DNA of 64,000 bases from Pyropia yezoensis (Eukaryota > Rhodophyta > Bangiophyceae > Bangiales > Bangiaceae), in contig CM020619.1 in NCBI GenBank assembly GCA_009829735.1, forward strand, positions 18,915,816 through 18,979,815. The letters run 5' to 3'. Position numbers and translations under genes: made by a program. Position 1 is the first letter of the stretch; each line of letters starts with the position of its first letter. Shown here piece after piece: positions 10,833 to 23,300 of the stretch. Under the pieces are notes generated by a model. The model saw nothing but the letters and a program-made list of their open reading frames with translations. It had not been told where the DNA came from and ran no database searches.

Positions 10833-12822
10833 CGTGGCGGGCTGGGGGGGGGTGCGGGCTGGCACGGTGCGCTGTGGAGAAAAAGAGCAAGATGAAGAGG
10901 GGGGGGGGGGGGGAGGTGGAGGTGGAGGTGGGCGGGTGAGCGAGTGGGTGGGCGTTCGTGGGTGTTGCCGTGGAGGCTAGCCGCCGCTGCAACGGGGGGG
11001 GCTTGGTGTGCGTGTGTGTGAGTTGTGACGTGCCGCTTGGCGACAATAGAGAGCATCTCAGGGTGGCCAACCCACGGAGACGCTGCCCTACGATACGGTG
11101 AACGCGGTGTTGAGGAGGGGACCCGTGTGGTGCTTGGCCACATGCAGACGAGGCAGCTTGCTAAATGGTTGTCCTCATTGACAAGGTGGTTGCTGACCAC
11201 CGGAAGAACAGCGCCCATCCATGGAGCGTTTGCCTCAACCGCCGACAGTGTTGCACCCCCCCCCCCTCCAACACATGCTCCGCCCTTTCTGGCGGCTGCT
11301 GACTCAACAGTTTGAGGAAAGCTTCCCGCACCTCCGCGTCGGTCGCCCATCCATCACCAGAACGTGACCGTTTCGGCGACCATCTCCCCAGTCGCCGCAC
11401 AGGGGGGAGAGGCACAAACGTTGCACGGACTTGTCGTCACCGCCTGGCACGGAGGGACATGGCGGCTGGGTTGGTGTGTATAGGCGGTTGATGAGGGGGG
11501 GAGTGCTGCACCGGCCTGTGCTGTGGCAGGGCAGGAGCACGCTTCCTTGCAGTGACCAGGTTCCAACTAAGGTTTAATTCTGTGCTGTGTAGGGCTCCTC
11601 GAGAAGAAGTCGAAGGAAAATACTGACGCGTGGACCGTATCTCGCGGAGCCGACGGAAACGGAAAATGCTCACAGGATTCTACGCTGGATACGCCAGTTC
11701 TAAATCTTGTGTCGGCGATCTCGCCCTGTCTCGTTGCGAGATGGGGCGCCAGCGAGGCCGGGAGGGTGGGTGGAGCGCGATTGGATTGTCCCAGATACAC
11801 ACTCTACCTATATGTACTGTACTGTGCGTACGTGTACATACAATGCAGTATAGATATGCATCCTCGCGTGAACTGTGCCATACAGGGTCTCTTCAAACGA
11901 TGGCCGGCCGGCGACGACGCACCCCCATCTCCGGTGCGCACGCGGCCGCCGCCTCAACGGCTTCTCATTGAACACCCGACGCGGAGCCGTCCCCGCCGCG
12001 GGCTCCCGTAGCCAGACGACCTACCCCCCCCGTGCAATGGATGGTGGGCCACGGCCGGGCGATACGGCCTGTGCCGTGGAGGCCGCCGGGCGGGCGCCAC
12101 CTCGCCCCCCCCCCTCGGAGTGGGTCGCGGCGACGCATCGCCGCCCGGGCCAAGGCGGCTCCCAGACATGGCGCGGGAGGTATGATCCTGCCCCAGCTGG
12201 CCTGCAGGGAGTCGCCGAGGGCGGGGGACGATGGGACGCCGCCCTTTCCTTCGTAGGTGGTTGCGCCGGCCCTCCCCAGCAACTGTTGTATACACCCACG
12301 TGCAAGATCAGACATCTGCTGTCGTGTCAAACGGCGCACAGTGTCCATCTCCGCCCGCCCACCGGCTGCTCCGCGCCGCCGCCACCGCCTAGGCCCTGTC
12401 GACCCCCAGCCGACTCGGCGCGCCCCTCGCCTACGGGCTGCTCGCCGCTCCTGCTTGCCGTGACCGCCTCCACGTCAACGTGACGTGCCGGGGGACAGCG
12501 AGTCGTGCCCCCGGCGACCGCAACACGCGTTCTTATACCCCCTCGCAGGGCTGACCGGGTCGGTCGGAACTGAGGAGAGGGGAGTGTGGCAGAACTGGCC
12601 CCACGCAGGGGGCAGGGCGCGCCATACAGTCTTTCTCCATTGCTGTGACATCCTTTCTTGGGCACGGTGTCTGGTAACCAATGCAGGTCGACCGACCTCT
12701 TCGGTGCGATCAACGCATGTGTCAGCATTCGATCGTTGTCACAGACCAATCAGAGGGCGGAATCAAGTTACAATCCTTGGGCTTCCGGTCGCCAGACAGG
12801 GTGCCCAACAATGGAGAAAGAC
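10833..12822. other. Gene-free stretch with a cysteine-motif echo
   Basis: No gene is recognised. At 11501-11523 a 21-base stretch identical to part of the cysteine-rich gene (10733-10753) reads ECCTGLCC in one frame. That frame is closed upstream by a stop at 11492, so it looks like a gene fragment. The remaining ORFs are compositional. The last few hundred bases lead into the LTR of element A. Confidence 0.4.
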
Positions 12823-13252
12823 TGTACTGGGGCGGGAGACAACTGGTCTGAGCCGTTCCTCCCTATGCATTTGATCCCGAATTTCCTTAAGTCAGGGATA
12901 CTTTGCTTGATAGTAAATCCAACATGGATTCGAGGGTTTTCTGCATTTTATCGTCTTGAATTCTCGTGTGGCCCGGTGGGCAGGTGCTGGGGTGGGAGAT
13001 TCTGAGTGGCAAGATTCCGAGAGGACCCTGGAGGGATAAGGGGAGGGACAGCGGGGCTTGGCCTTGCTTCCCCGTCCCGACTAAGAAACTGTTGGCCCAC
13101 ACACCATCTTCTTGTTTGTTAGTGGGGGGATTGCCCCACAACAGGGACAGCGTGTGTGCGACTTGCACTTCTTCCGGTTCCCCCGACACGGGAGGCAGCC
13201 CTTGTGCACCACCCCAACTTGGGTGCTGGGTGCGCGAATGGTTTTTGCCACA
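12823..13252 (+). repeat. 5' LTR of element A
   Basis: About 430 bases beginning TGTACTGGGG and ending CCACA, giving the usual TG...CA ends. The right end is fixed by the primer-binding site two bases on. The left end is less sure and comes from alignment to the solo copy at 3778-4208. No second copy lies downstream of element A in this window. Confidence 0.65.
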
Positions 13253-13254
13253 TT

Positions 13255-13272
13255 TGGTGGAGCAGCAGGGGA
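13255..13272 (+). other. Primer-binding site of element A
   Basis: TGGTGGAGCAGCAGGGGA lies just inside the LTR end and starts with TGG, as expected for pairing with a tRNA CCA tail. The same 18 bases sit at the equivalent place in element B. The tRNA would have a 3' end complementary to this. I could not assign which tRNA it is. Confidence 0.65.
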
Positions 13273-16200
13273 CAGAGGTAAACTTTACCTCCAGGTGCAC
13301 GCGGGTGCAGGTGGCCCTCTGTCTCAGAGGAACGGTGGTCTTGGACTGCGTCGTACAGATCGTTAGCCAACATAGCTGGATCAGACCCCCCGTCATCCGC
13401 GGAGTACACGGGTGACGCACGTACTCCAGTGCCTTTGAATACTGGTGAGACACAGGTAGGTGTACCTGGGGTCGCAGAGGGACAAGAGGTCCCTCAAGCC
13501 AGCAGGACTGGGAGTACGGGCGAGCCACTGGCCATCCCAACTCAGTCGGGAGTTCATTCGGGTGACACCCCTGATGTTGGTGGGCCGAAGTCCGGCCACC
13601 GTGTGGTACACTCAACGGGAACGTCCCAAGGTGAGAGGACTGTCCCCGCAGCATCTGCTCGGGCTGGAGCCAACTTTGGCATGGAGGCATCGCCAACTAG
13701 GCTTTCGGAGGACGCCGTACCTTCTTTGGTCGGTGATGGGCTCGCGCCCTCGCCCCCGGTTGAGACCCATGAGGATTGTGGTTGCCCCTCAGGTGGACTC
13801 CCGGAGGCTGACCGAGACTCAACTGGAGTCGAGAATCTTCCCCTGGCGGAAACTGTCCGTCGGGAGGCGACCGATGTGTTGCGGCAGGCTTTACCGGAAC
13901 TGGTGGTCACGATGACGAATACCATATTAAATCAGATTGTGGCGAGTTTGCCACATGGTCTCGATGTCCAGACCGGAGTGGGGCTCTTGAGCCCGCAGAC
14001 GCAGGGAACACTACACCCTACGCCTGTATCGGGGCGTCCCGAACAGGGACCAACTCCTGTGACTCCCAACTTGGGAACCACGGGGACGTCAGCAGGTCGA
14101 ACGCCGAATTCAGGGGCGTCTCCTGTAGAGATACCGGGGGTTACACCTAGCCCGCCGGTGTTGACGGCAGAGACGGGTCAGTTCACCCTTCTGCCCCAGC
14201 GGCTGTTTCCTCAACGTGAGGTGCCTCCCAAGATGTAGGTAGCCAACCCGGTCTACCAGGGTATCTTTGACTGTGAGGCCTATGCCCTGAACAATAAGTC
14301 AGTGGCGTATGGCCCTGTTCAGGCCCGAGGTATGGGCCGTGCCAAGAAGAACGTAACTCACTCTTTCGGGCACAAAGCGGAGCGGGATGGAACTCCCTCC
14401 CTCCGTGTCTCTGTGTTCCTTCGTCATTTTACAAAAGCCTGTGACAACAATGCCATAAGTGAAGGCATGGCTTTCTACATGCTACAGGAATTCACTAAGG
14501 GCGACCTATGGACGGAAAATATGTCCGTCATGCCCAGCTCCTCAAGTGGAGGAGCTGGTGAGGTGACGTCCTACCTAGAGCTCATCAACTGGTTGTAGAG
14601 GGCTATGGTTGATGAAGCCGCGTTGGCTTCTCAAGTCGAGACGTTACGCAGGCGCACCAGGAGGAGAATGAGGACGAGTTGTCCTTGGCGGACGGAGTCC
14701 GTAAGCTTAACAGTCTCTGTGGCTTGCTTCACCCACAAGCTGTGGTGAAGAGTCGCTTTGTGGAAGGTCTCCATTGGTCGGTCCGTAGGGAGACCCGGGA
14801 TCATAATACCTCTCGGGCGACACTGGCCGAGTTGGCCAGGTTCGCCTACCGCAGAGGGGAGGCTTACCGCAAGCTGCGCGATGAGCAACGCCAGGAACGG
14901 CAGGCCGAGTTGGCCAAGGAGTGAAACGAGGCTCGCAAGGCCAAAGAGCTACGGGAGGCCCGCCGGATCCGTAAGGATGAGGTGGTAGCCGCCGTGGGAA
15001 CTTCCTAAAGCAGCCTCTCGAGTTCCCAAGTCGGGAAGACCCTCCCGGGAACGGAGAATCGGTGTTGGAACTGCAATGCTGATGGACACTGGGCGTACGA
15101 CTGCCCTATGTTGAGTAAACGCATTCAACAACTTGTTAAGCATGCAAGTAAAAAGACGGCAACGAGAGAAGTACGCTCGCGCCGCGAGGGGAGTACGCGG
15201 CCGGTGGTGGCGGTGGCCGCACCCTCGGCGGAAGAGGCGGACACGTCGTCCTCGGACTCGTCGTCCTCCCCTTCGCCTTCTGACTCTGACGCCAAGTCGG
15301 CGGGAAACGAGTAACCGCTGGAGCTGGTCGTCCGAAGCTCACAGCGGCAGCCTCGGCCAAGTGGGTCCAGAGAACGACGCAATCCTGTCGCATATTGCGT
15401 TGACCCAAAGGGGTCCGCCCACCTCGGGTAGGACTGCCTAAGAACGTTAACCCACGTCGGGTCATCGCTGCGATGACCGGAGAGAGCTTCCAGGTGGCTG
15501 GCCGGGTGCAACTAGCCCCAGGCCGTGCGTGTTGCGCCCGGATCTTACTGAATACTGGCTCAGGCGCTTCCTTGATTCGCAAGTCGCTGATACCCAAGGA
15601 AGTGGAACTCCAACGTTGGAGGTCCAAGGCTAACTATATGATCGACATCAATGGTGGGATACTGCCCATTGTTGCTGCTGTGACCTTGCCAAATAGGCTG
15701 GGGTCCCATGAGGTCAACGTGACCTTTGGTATGGTTGAGAACATGTCGGTGCCCCTGCTTCTGGGCACCCCGTATGTGGTGACTCAGGTGCCTTTGATTT
15801 GTGGCCCTGAGTACTGAGTTAAGTTCATGAATGCGGAAACTATCCCCATCCTTGGTAAGGGGAAGTCTGTGGCTCCTGTGACAGAATCACAGTCGAAGCC
15901 TGTTCGTTCTGTGAGAGAAGGGTTTACTGCTACCTTGCGTCTGGCCCGTAAGGTCACGTTGCCTCCCAACTCGGTGGCACACGTTGACGTGGTAACTGAT
16001 TACACGGGGAACGGGTTGGTACACCCTAACCCCCGTCTTGCTCTTAAGCACCCAGTGCATGTTGCCCTTGGCACCATGGACTCCAAAGCCGGAGTCCCGT
16101 GGAAGGTCCAGGTGATGAACCTGAGCTCTTCACCCAAGTATTTCAAGTCGGGAGCCAAGTTCGGCTTCATCGACGAGTACATGGGTTCGGTGATAGCGGT

Positions 16201-16650
16201 CACCCTCAACTCGGGAGTGACCGGCGGCAAGAAGCCCTCGGAGGAGAAGGACCAAGCCACGTCGGCAGTCCCTCCTCGACCCCATGTGGATATGAAAAAT
16301 GCTCCGCCCAAGTTGCGGGTTCAAGTTGAACGCCTCTTGGACCAAAATTCACAAGTTGTGGGATGGTCAATTGGGATTCATGAAGGCCACAGAGCACCGG
16401 ATCGAGTTGATGCTCGGTGTGGCCCCTATACGTCAACAACCGTATAGGGGAGGGCCCCGTTTAAGGGCCCTCGTCAAGGAGCAAGTTGCTCGCATGGAGG
16501 CCCTAGACGTGATTGAGGCCAGCAACGCCGAGTCGGCGAGCCCAGTCGTGATCGTCCCCAAACCGGATGGGACACCACGGTTCTGTATTGAATATTGTAA
16601 GCTCGACGAGAGCACGGTGAAGGATAGTTATTCTCTTCCTAGGATGGATG

Positions 16651-17374
16651 ACGGCGGCCGCGGGGCGCCCACAGCTTCCTCACCCCGACGCCAACCCCGG
16701 CGTCCACCGACCAAGCGGGGATCCCCGCCGCTCGCCACCCAGACGACAACCTTGCCGCCGCCCGCCACCCCATCGGCCACATGTACCGCCACCCGCCACC
16801 CCGGCGACTACCGTCGAGCCTCCTGCCGCGACGACCGCCCCTCGGCGGGCCGTCCCCGCGACAGGGATGACGCCGCACGGCCACCCCAACCGCCACCGCG
16901 GTGCGAGTCACCCCGCCGGGATCGTCGCCGCCAGCCACCACCCACTGAACCCCGCCGGCAGCGTGCTCCAGCGGGGGGCAGCGGCGACCGCAGGCGACCC
17001 CCCCCGCAGCCCCACCGCTCCCCAACCTGCAAGTGTGCTGGTAGTGGCAGCCTGGGCCCCGCCCCACCCTCCTCCAGACGCGCCGCTGCCCCCGCTGACG
17101 GTGGACAGCACCAGCGGTGGGCTATGCTTGGGGCTTTCCCTCGCCTGTGCCAGCACCGCCGCCGCCGCCACCACCGCCCAGCGGCGCGATGGCCGCGCCG
17201 GGAAGCCACGTGGACGTTCGACAGGGGGACCAACAGACGCCGCTGCCGCCCCCACCGCCGCCACGACCGCCTCGGCCGCCGTCGCCGCCATCCCCACCCA
17301 CGACGCTCGGGCCGACAGCAGTGGCGCCTCCTCCAATGGCAATGCCCCCCCTCCTCCTCCCACCGGCGGGGGGG
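16651..17374. other. GC-rich filler between elements A and B
   Basis: No gene is recognised. The junction with element A is abrupt near 16650. The translation on the plus strand is Pro/Ala/Thr-rich low complexity. It may be host flanking DNA captured between the two element insertions. Confidence 0.4.
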
Positions 17375-17949
17375 TGTGGTATGAAACTCGATCCTCTCAG
17401 ACACATGTCAGTACCCCTCGGGGGAAAGGGACAGGTAACACAGAAAGGGAAACTACGAGAGTGGTATGCCTGTTGCCTCACGTGCCTGCTCGCAGAGCAA
17501 ACAGATACGCACGGTAGTGCACACGGGGAAGAGGAAAGCAAACGCACAGTTGTCTTTTTCCCTGAGCGCGCGGGCCAAGGGCGCCTCGCTGTCCCTCTTC
17601 ACGTGCATCTGGGGGAGCCTCGGCACGTTGGCCAGGTAGCCCCCCCCCCCTGCCTTCGAGTGGCCCCGACCCGAGTCTAACCTCGTCAGGTCGGGGGCTA
17701 CTATCACTACTAATTCTATTCCGACTCACTAATCTCACACTCAAATTCTCTCAAATCAAGTCCCTCACAAATATGCAAAAACCCATCAGAAATCCCTCTC
17801 TCACGTGTGGGTAGCGTTGTCCACCGCATTCCACTGCCGGGCACGGGCCACGGCCGCCAACCATCACCACACGGCGGGCGTGTTCTGGCACCTGGTGCTC
17901 TCTGGTCGCAATCCCGGGTCGGCGCCAAGTCGGGGCCAGGGATGCTACA
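17375..17949 (-). repeat. 3' LTR of element B
   Basis: 575 bases, with ends TG...CA on either strand, matching 26423-26991. Differences cluster in the outer 150 bases on the 17800-17949 side, and the central 400 bases look identical between copies. It carries a six-base insertion near 17930 relative to the other copy. Confidence 0.9.
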
Positions 17950-18132
17950 TAGCTCCATCCCTAGTCCAGCACGTCCTCGGGCCGTACCAGGTGCCACCGT
18001 GCACAACCTCGAGCACGTCCACACCGGTACCGAGGTCGAGTGTCATTACCCCGAGCGTTTTCACCTTCTCCAACCCTGCCCCCCCCCCCCTCCTTCACCT
18101 TGACCTTCCCGTTCCCCCGGATTCTGGACGTC

Positions 18133-20229
18133 ATGTCCAGTTCCGAGATCCTGGCTGGGCCCGCGGCTCTGGCGGCGGGTGTTTCGGAGGATAGATCGGG
18201 TGGCCGTGCCCTTCTCCTGCCTCCGGTTCCTCCGGTGTCGGTGCCGGCGTCGGTCGCCACGGCGGAGGCGGATCGAGTTCCCCCGGCTTCTGCGTCGCGC
18301 CCGGTCGAGACCCCCCCGGCGGGTCTCCCGGAGATGCTTCTTGGGCTGGATCCTCTGGTTGGACGGCGCTACTCTACGGTGGTCGGCAACGCCAGCGCGG
18401 TCCAGTGCCAGAAAGATTGCCTGGTCATCTGGCGCAAGGAAATCCAGCGCGGGGTCTTGACGGAGATGGACAAGACGCGTCTCCACGCGGCAGACCAGAT
18501 GCGCCTGGCTCAAGACCGCTCACAGAGCTTTTCGGGTTCTTCTTGGGTTGCTCGTCTCGAGGATCTCCCCTTCGCGCTGGTGCTGGATCTTCCCTTGACC
18601 GAGCGTCGCGTGTCTGCGTCCGTTCTCCGGTGGCCGGAGGAGGAAAGGTACGTCCAGCGGGCGCTCAAGGTCTGGGACGAGGCGCTCAAGGGGTCGGGGA
18701 GCTTGACTTGCGATCCCCGTCCGAGCATGGTTGCTCTGGAGCCGCCTTTCTTGACCCGGAAGTACTCCATGTTGTCGCCGGTGCGGGCGCAAGGCGAGCG
18801 GCGCGGGCGCCAGCGTGACTACATCGTGAGCTGCAACCATGAGGAATTCTGGAAGCTGTACAAGGCCAACCGGGCGGCGTACTACCCCAAGGTCATCCCG
18901 CAGCAGCAGGAAGTCGAGATCCCGGTCGGGTTTGCTCCGTCCAGCATCCCCTTTGCGTGGTACTTCCAGGACGCCCTGACCCAGGCGTCGATCAAGGGCT
19001 TCTTCGATTCCATCCCGTACATGATGTACACCTCCGAGATGACGGTCTTGGCCGCCAACCACTGGCTCTTCAAGGTCTTGGTGTCCAACTGGCTCTGGCT
19101 TCTCCCCGACCTCCTGATGGTCTGGATCGTCGACAAGTTGACCGTCGACTTCCTGTGCAGCCAGAACGAGGAGTACAAGGAGCTCTTCCAGGCGATGATC
19201 GACTTCCGGCGCAAACTCCCGGTGCATGACCGGAGCTTCTTGAACATGATCGCCGACCAGAACAGCCCGCGTCGGAATGGCTCGAGTTGGATGCAGGTGG
19301 TCTACCAGTCTTCTCCGGCCAAGGTGCAGCTGGCGACGCCGCTGCCGGCGTGACCGCAGCTGGGCAGTCTGCCTGCTCCGGTCGCTCTTGATCTTTTGCC
19401 GACTGGGCCGCCGGTACAAGAGTCGGGATGGGCCGCGGCGGCTCCACTTCCTCCAATTGCGCCTGTCGCCCCGGTTGCTTCGCCTGTACCGTCGCCGGCG
19501 CGTCTGCGCCCAGCTCTACCTGTGACGGTGCTTCAGGCTCCTCCGGCACCGCGCTTGTCTGCGGCGGCTCTTAGCGTTGCCGTCCGGTCGCCGGCTATTC
19601 CGGCCGTTCCTCCTCGGGCGCCTTATACACCTGGTGGCGGCCCAGTGCCCACCCTCTAGTTGGGGACTCCGGTTTCCGGCGCCGCTGCCGACCGTCCGGT
19701 TGTGGCAAGCTCGAGTCGGCTCGAGATCCCAGCGCCGACTCTGCGCCCTTCCCGCTTTCGGGTGCCCGAATGGTACCTGACTCAAGGTGGCCCGACGTGC
19801 GACCAGTACGACGTCAGCATGATTGAGGACCAGCTGGGTCGTCTTCCGGTGCAGGTCGAGGGCGTCGGGTCTTCCTTGGTCCTGGGCACATATGCCATCG
19901 TCTTGAACGACGTATTCGACCGGGTGTTTGCTTGCGCGGACAGCGGCCAGATGTCGGACTGCCCTGTGGTTGGTGAGCTTCTAGCGACCTTGACCCGGCA
20001 TGGCTTGGCCCAGCAGTGGTCGGGGACCTTCACTGGCTTCCAGGGGCGCCGGCAGGTGTATCTGGATGAGTGGAAGCGCCCGGTGACTACGGGTGCTGCT
20101 CCGGTGGCGGGGTACGTGAAAGCGCCTCGCCCGCCGCACTACGTTCTCCCGTCTTCTTCTGGGTCCCGTCGTGCTGTGGAGGCAGCGCTGGAGGACGCGC
20201 CCGCGGCGCAGCGTCCGCGCCGGGAGTAG
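18133..20229 (+). other. Element B opposite-strand coding region, unknown
   Basis: Between the 3' LTR and the chromodomain end of pol, the plus strand (antisense to gag-pol) holds a long coding region of about 700 codons, broken in about two places. The composition looks genuinely protein-coding: an Ala/Pro-rich start, then a folded-looking part with IVSCNHEEFWKLYKANRAAY, KGFFDSIPYMMYTSEM and a hydrophobic patch LWLLPDLLMVWIVDKL, a Pro-rich linker, and a last part with LTQGGPTCDQYDVSMIEDQL. I recognise no family. Extra open frames in antisense between pol and the 3' LTR are known in some large plant Ty3/Gypsy elements, and this position fits that layout. A captured host gene is the other possibility. 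Confidence 0.55.
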
Positions 20230-20366
20230 TACTTGGAGGCAAGGAGGGTGAGAGTCTAGGGAGGGGGGAAGAGGCGGAGAGAAGGGTTGCTCGAGCGAGT
20301 GCTTGTTTCTTCTGGTAGTTCCATGCTTGTATTGCTTGTTTTCTTTGATACACCTGTTCCCTTTTC

Positions 20367-23300
20367 TCAATCTCCTTGTTCCGCGTCCGTTGCGGGTGAG
20401 CTCGGCTCGTCCCGCGGGTCTTGATCAGCTCCTTCCTTCTCGTCATCCTCCGAGTCCGATTCCAGGATCCTGCCGGTTCTGGCCACCGGGGTGCCCTCAA
20501 TCCCGTTCCTACGCGTGTGGGCGCAGACGTCCGCAATGGGCAACCGGTTGGAAGGTTCCCAGGTATCATCAGCCGAGTTGAAGCCGAACCAGCGTACTCG
20601 CAGGTACAAGCGCCCGTCCCTCCAGGCATGGTCAGCGAACTTGACGTAGACATATTCTTGGCCTTCTTCTTGGGATAACCAGGGTACGGCGGCCCGCTTA
20701 CGCCGAGTCAGATCCCGTTTGCTTGGCGGTGGAGCTCGGGTGACATGGTCGCTGCTCACCTGGTACGGGGGGCCATCCACGTCTAGAAGGAATGTCCAGC
20801 CGTCCGTACTCAGGATCTCATAGGGCCCATCCGTCTTGGAGTCCAGCTTCCCTCGGGTCTTGCTATGATTGTCCACAAAAACCCAGTTGCCACCACCCAG
20901 TTCCTTGTTCTTCTCCCGAGCACCCTTGTCATAGTCCCGTTTGTATCGCTCCTGGGTCTTCGCGATTGACTCCTTGACTCTTGGGAGCAGGAGCTTCAGT
21001 TGTTCCAGGAACTCATCCTTTGCCTTGGGACCCGACTTCAGGGCGGGCTGGAGACCGTCCGGTATTCTTTCCAGGGAGAAGTTGGTCAGCCGCCTTGGGG
21101 TGACAAAGTCGAGTGGAGCGACCCCCGTTGTCCGGTGAACTCGAGAGTTGTAGGCTAGCGTGAGGACAGCCAGGAGCTCGTCCCAGTTTTCTTGATGCTC
21201 TTCAACCTATTGCCGTAGCATGTCCACCAGGGTCCGGTTGAATCGTTCCACCTGGCCGTTCGTTTGTGGGTGATACGTCGTGGTGAACAAGTTCTTGATA
21301 CCCATCAGGTCACAGACTCCTTGGAAGAACACGGATGCAAACTGGGGACCGTTGTCGGTTAAGACGGAGTCTGCAGGGCCATAAGCAGCTTTCCAGTACT
21401 CGCAGAAGGCTGACGTGACATCCAGGGCCGTGATGGTCCTCAGCGGGATTGCTCGGGTGAACTTGGAGAACCGGTCACAAATGAAGAGCAGGTATATGTT
21501 GCCACTGGATGTCTCACGTAGGGGCCCCAGGATGTCCATGCTTAAGCTCGAAAAGGGCTCCGCCGCAGGGAACAGGCGTAGCTTAGAAGTCTTCTTCCTC
21601 TGGGACGACCGGTTCCTTGCACAGGAGACACAAGCCTCTAGATGCTTGTGGACGTCACTTGCCATGGTTTCCCAGTAGTAGTGTCGTCGCACCGAGGCAT
21701 ACATCCGGTTAATGCCAAGATGCCCGGCCTGGGGAGACGAGTGTTCCAGGCGAAGGATGTCAGCTCGTAGACTCCGGGGTACGTAGACTTGAGTTGCCCC
21801 ATCGAAGGTTGACACCCGTATCAGGATTCCATCCGTAGACTCGGAGAAGGGACTATTCTGGTTCAGGACCATCTGGTGGCGGAGCTCCAAGCAATGAGGA
21901 TCCGTAAGCTGTGCCTCCAGCATTCGGTGCCTGGTTACCGGTTGATGAGCTTCAGGTGTCTCATACAAGGGAGCGTGCCAACCACGTCCGACGTTCGGGA
22001 GGATGAAACAAGGTATTTCCTCCGGGATAGGGCCGGTGTCGGCTGCAGGAGTCTCCAACCGGGACATGGTGTCGGCGCAGTGGTGCTTCCTCCCTGCTCT
22101 GATGCACACCTTGTACTTGAATTCCGAGAGGCGTAGGCGCCACCGGGCGACCCTGCCTTGGCTGCTGTTCATGCATAGCAGCCACCTTAGGCTGGCGTGG
22201 TCCATCCGGATGAGGAACTCTTGTCCTTCAAGATAGGCGCGTAACAGGAAGCAAGCCCAGACGACCGCCAAGCATTCACGCTCCGTTGTGGAATAGTTCT
22301 TTTCGGCCGGAGTCAGGACGCGACTGTAGTAGCCTATCGGGAGGAAGTGCCCATCGGGTTGCTGCTGGAGTAGAGAGCACCCCACCTGGACGCCACAGGC
22401 ATCAGTCTCTAGGACAAACTGGCCTTCCCGCTTGGGTAACGCCAGTACTGGAGTCGTGGTCAGGCGCTTCTTGAGCTCCTCGAAGGCAGCTGTCTGCCTC
22501 TCGTCGAACACCGGGAGTTGTGCGGGAAGCTTCTGGCTGGTGAGCTTGGTCAACGGCCTGGCAGTCAAGGCATATTCTCGTACAAACCGGTGGTAGACGT
22601 TGCACATACCCAGAAAGCTATTGAGTTCCGTCTCGGTCTTAGGTTGTCGGGCTTGCCTAAGAGCCTTGATTTTCTTTTCGTTGACCCGGAGCTTACCCGA
22701 ACTCAGCACGAGCCCCAGGTACTCCACTTCAGTCTCGAACAGGTGGCACATCTCTGCCTTCAGGGTGACTCCAGCTTTGGACAGGAGAGCCAGAACCTCT
22801 CGGAGGTGCTCTAGGTGTTCCGCCGGGTCTTGGAGAAGACGATAATGTCGTCCAGGAAGACCAGACAATTTCTCCACCTTATTCCCGACAGGATGATGTC
22901 AATGGCTCTCTGGAAGGTAGCCGGAGCATTAGTGAGACCGAAAGGAAGACGCTTGCACCGGAATAGCCCCATATGGCACGTGAAGGAGGTCTTGTGCTTG
23001 TCCTCGTCAGCCAGAGGGATCTTCCAGGAACCGGCGCTACAATCCAGCGTTGAGAAGAGGGTGGCATCACCAAGGAAGTCGATGCAGTCGTCCATCCGGG
23101 GTCTCGGGTATACATCCTTGACTGTCATCTCGTTCAGGCGCCTGTAATCGACGCAGAAACGGAAGCGACCGCCAGGTTTCGGAACGACTACCACCGGGAA
23201 GGCCCACTCTCTATCGGAGGGCTCGATAACATCCATCTTGAGCATCTTGTTGACCTGCTTCTCAATCTCATCCCGGCGGTGTGGTCCAGCCCGATACTGT

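Larger units (their letters stand above)
12823..16650 (+). mobile_element. Element A: truncated Ty3-like LTR retroelement
   Basis: A fossil retroelement read on the plus strand. A 5' LTR (12823-13252) is followed by a primer-binding site, a gag region (about 13430-15320) with a zinc-knuckle motif CWNCNADGHWAYDC near 15070-15110, a protease region (NTGSGAS near 15550), and the first part of reverse transcriptase. The match stops near 16650, inside reverse transcriptase, and unrelated GC-rich DNA follows. RNase H, integrase and the 3' LTR are absent. The reading frame is broken in several places. The gag region is related to that of element B, and the primer-binding site is identical, so the two belong to the same broad lineage. 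Confidence 0.85.

Noticed and set aside
9890-11350. 486-residue minus-strand open frame
   Set aside because: Compositional. It covers the cysteine-rich gene on the other strand, which has a signal peptide and a clear domain.
17453-17707. 84-residue frame identical at 17453-17707 and 26501-26755
   Set aside because: Identity is explained by the LTR pair of element B, so it is not a duplicated gene.
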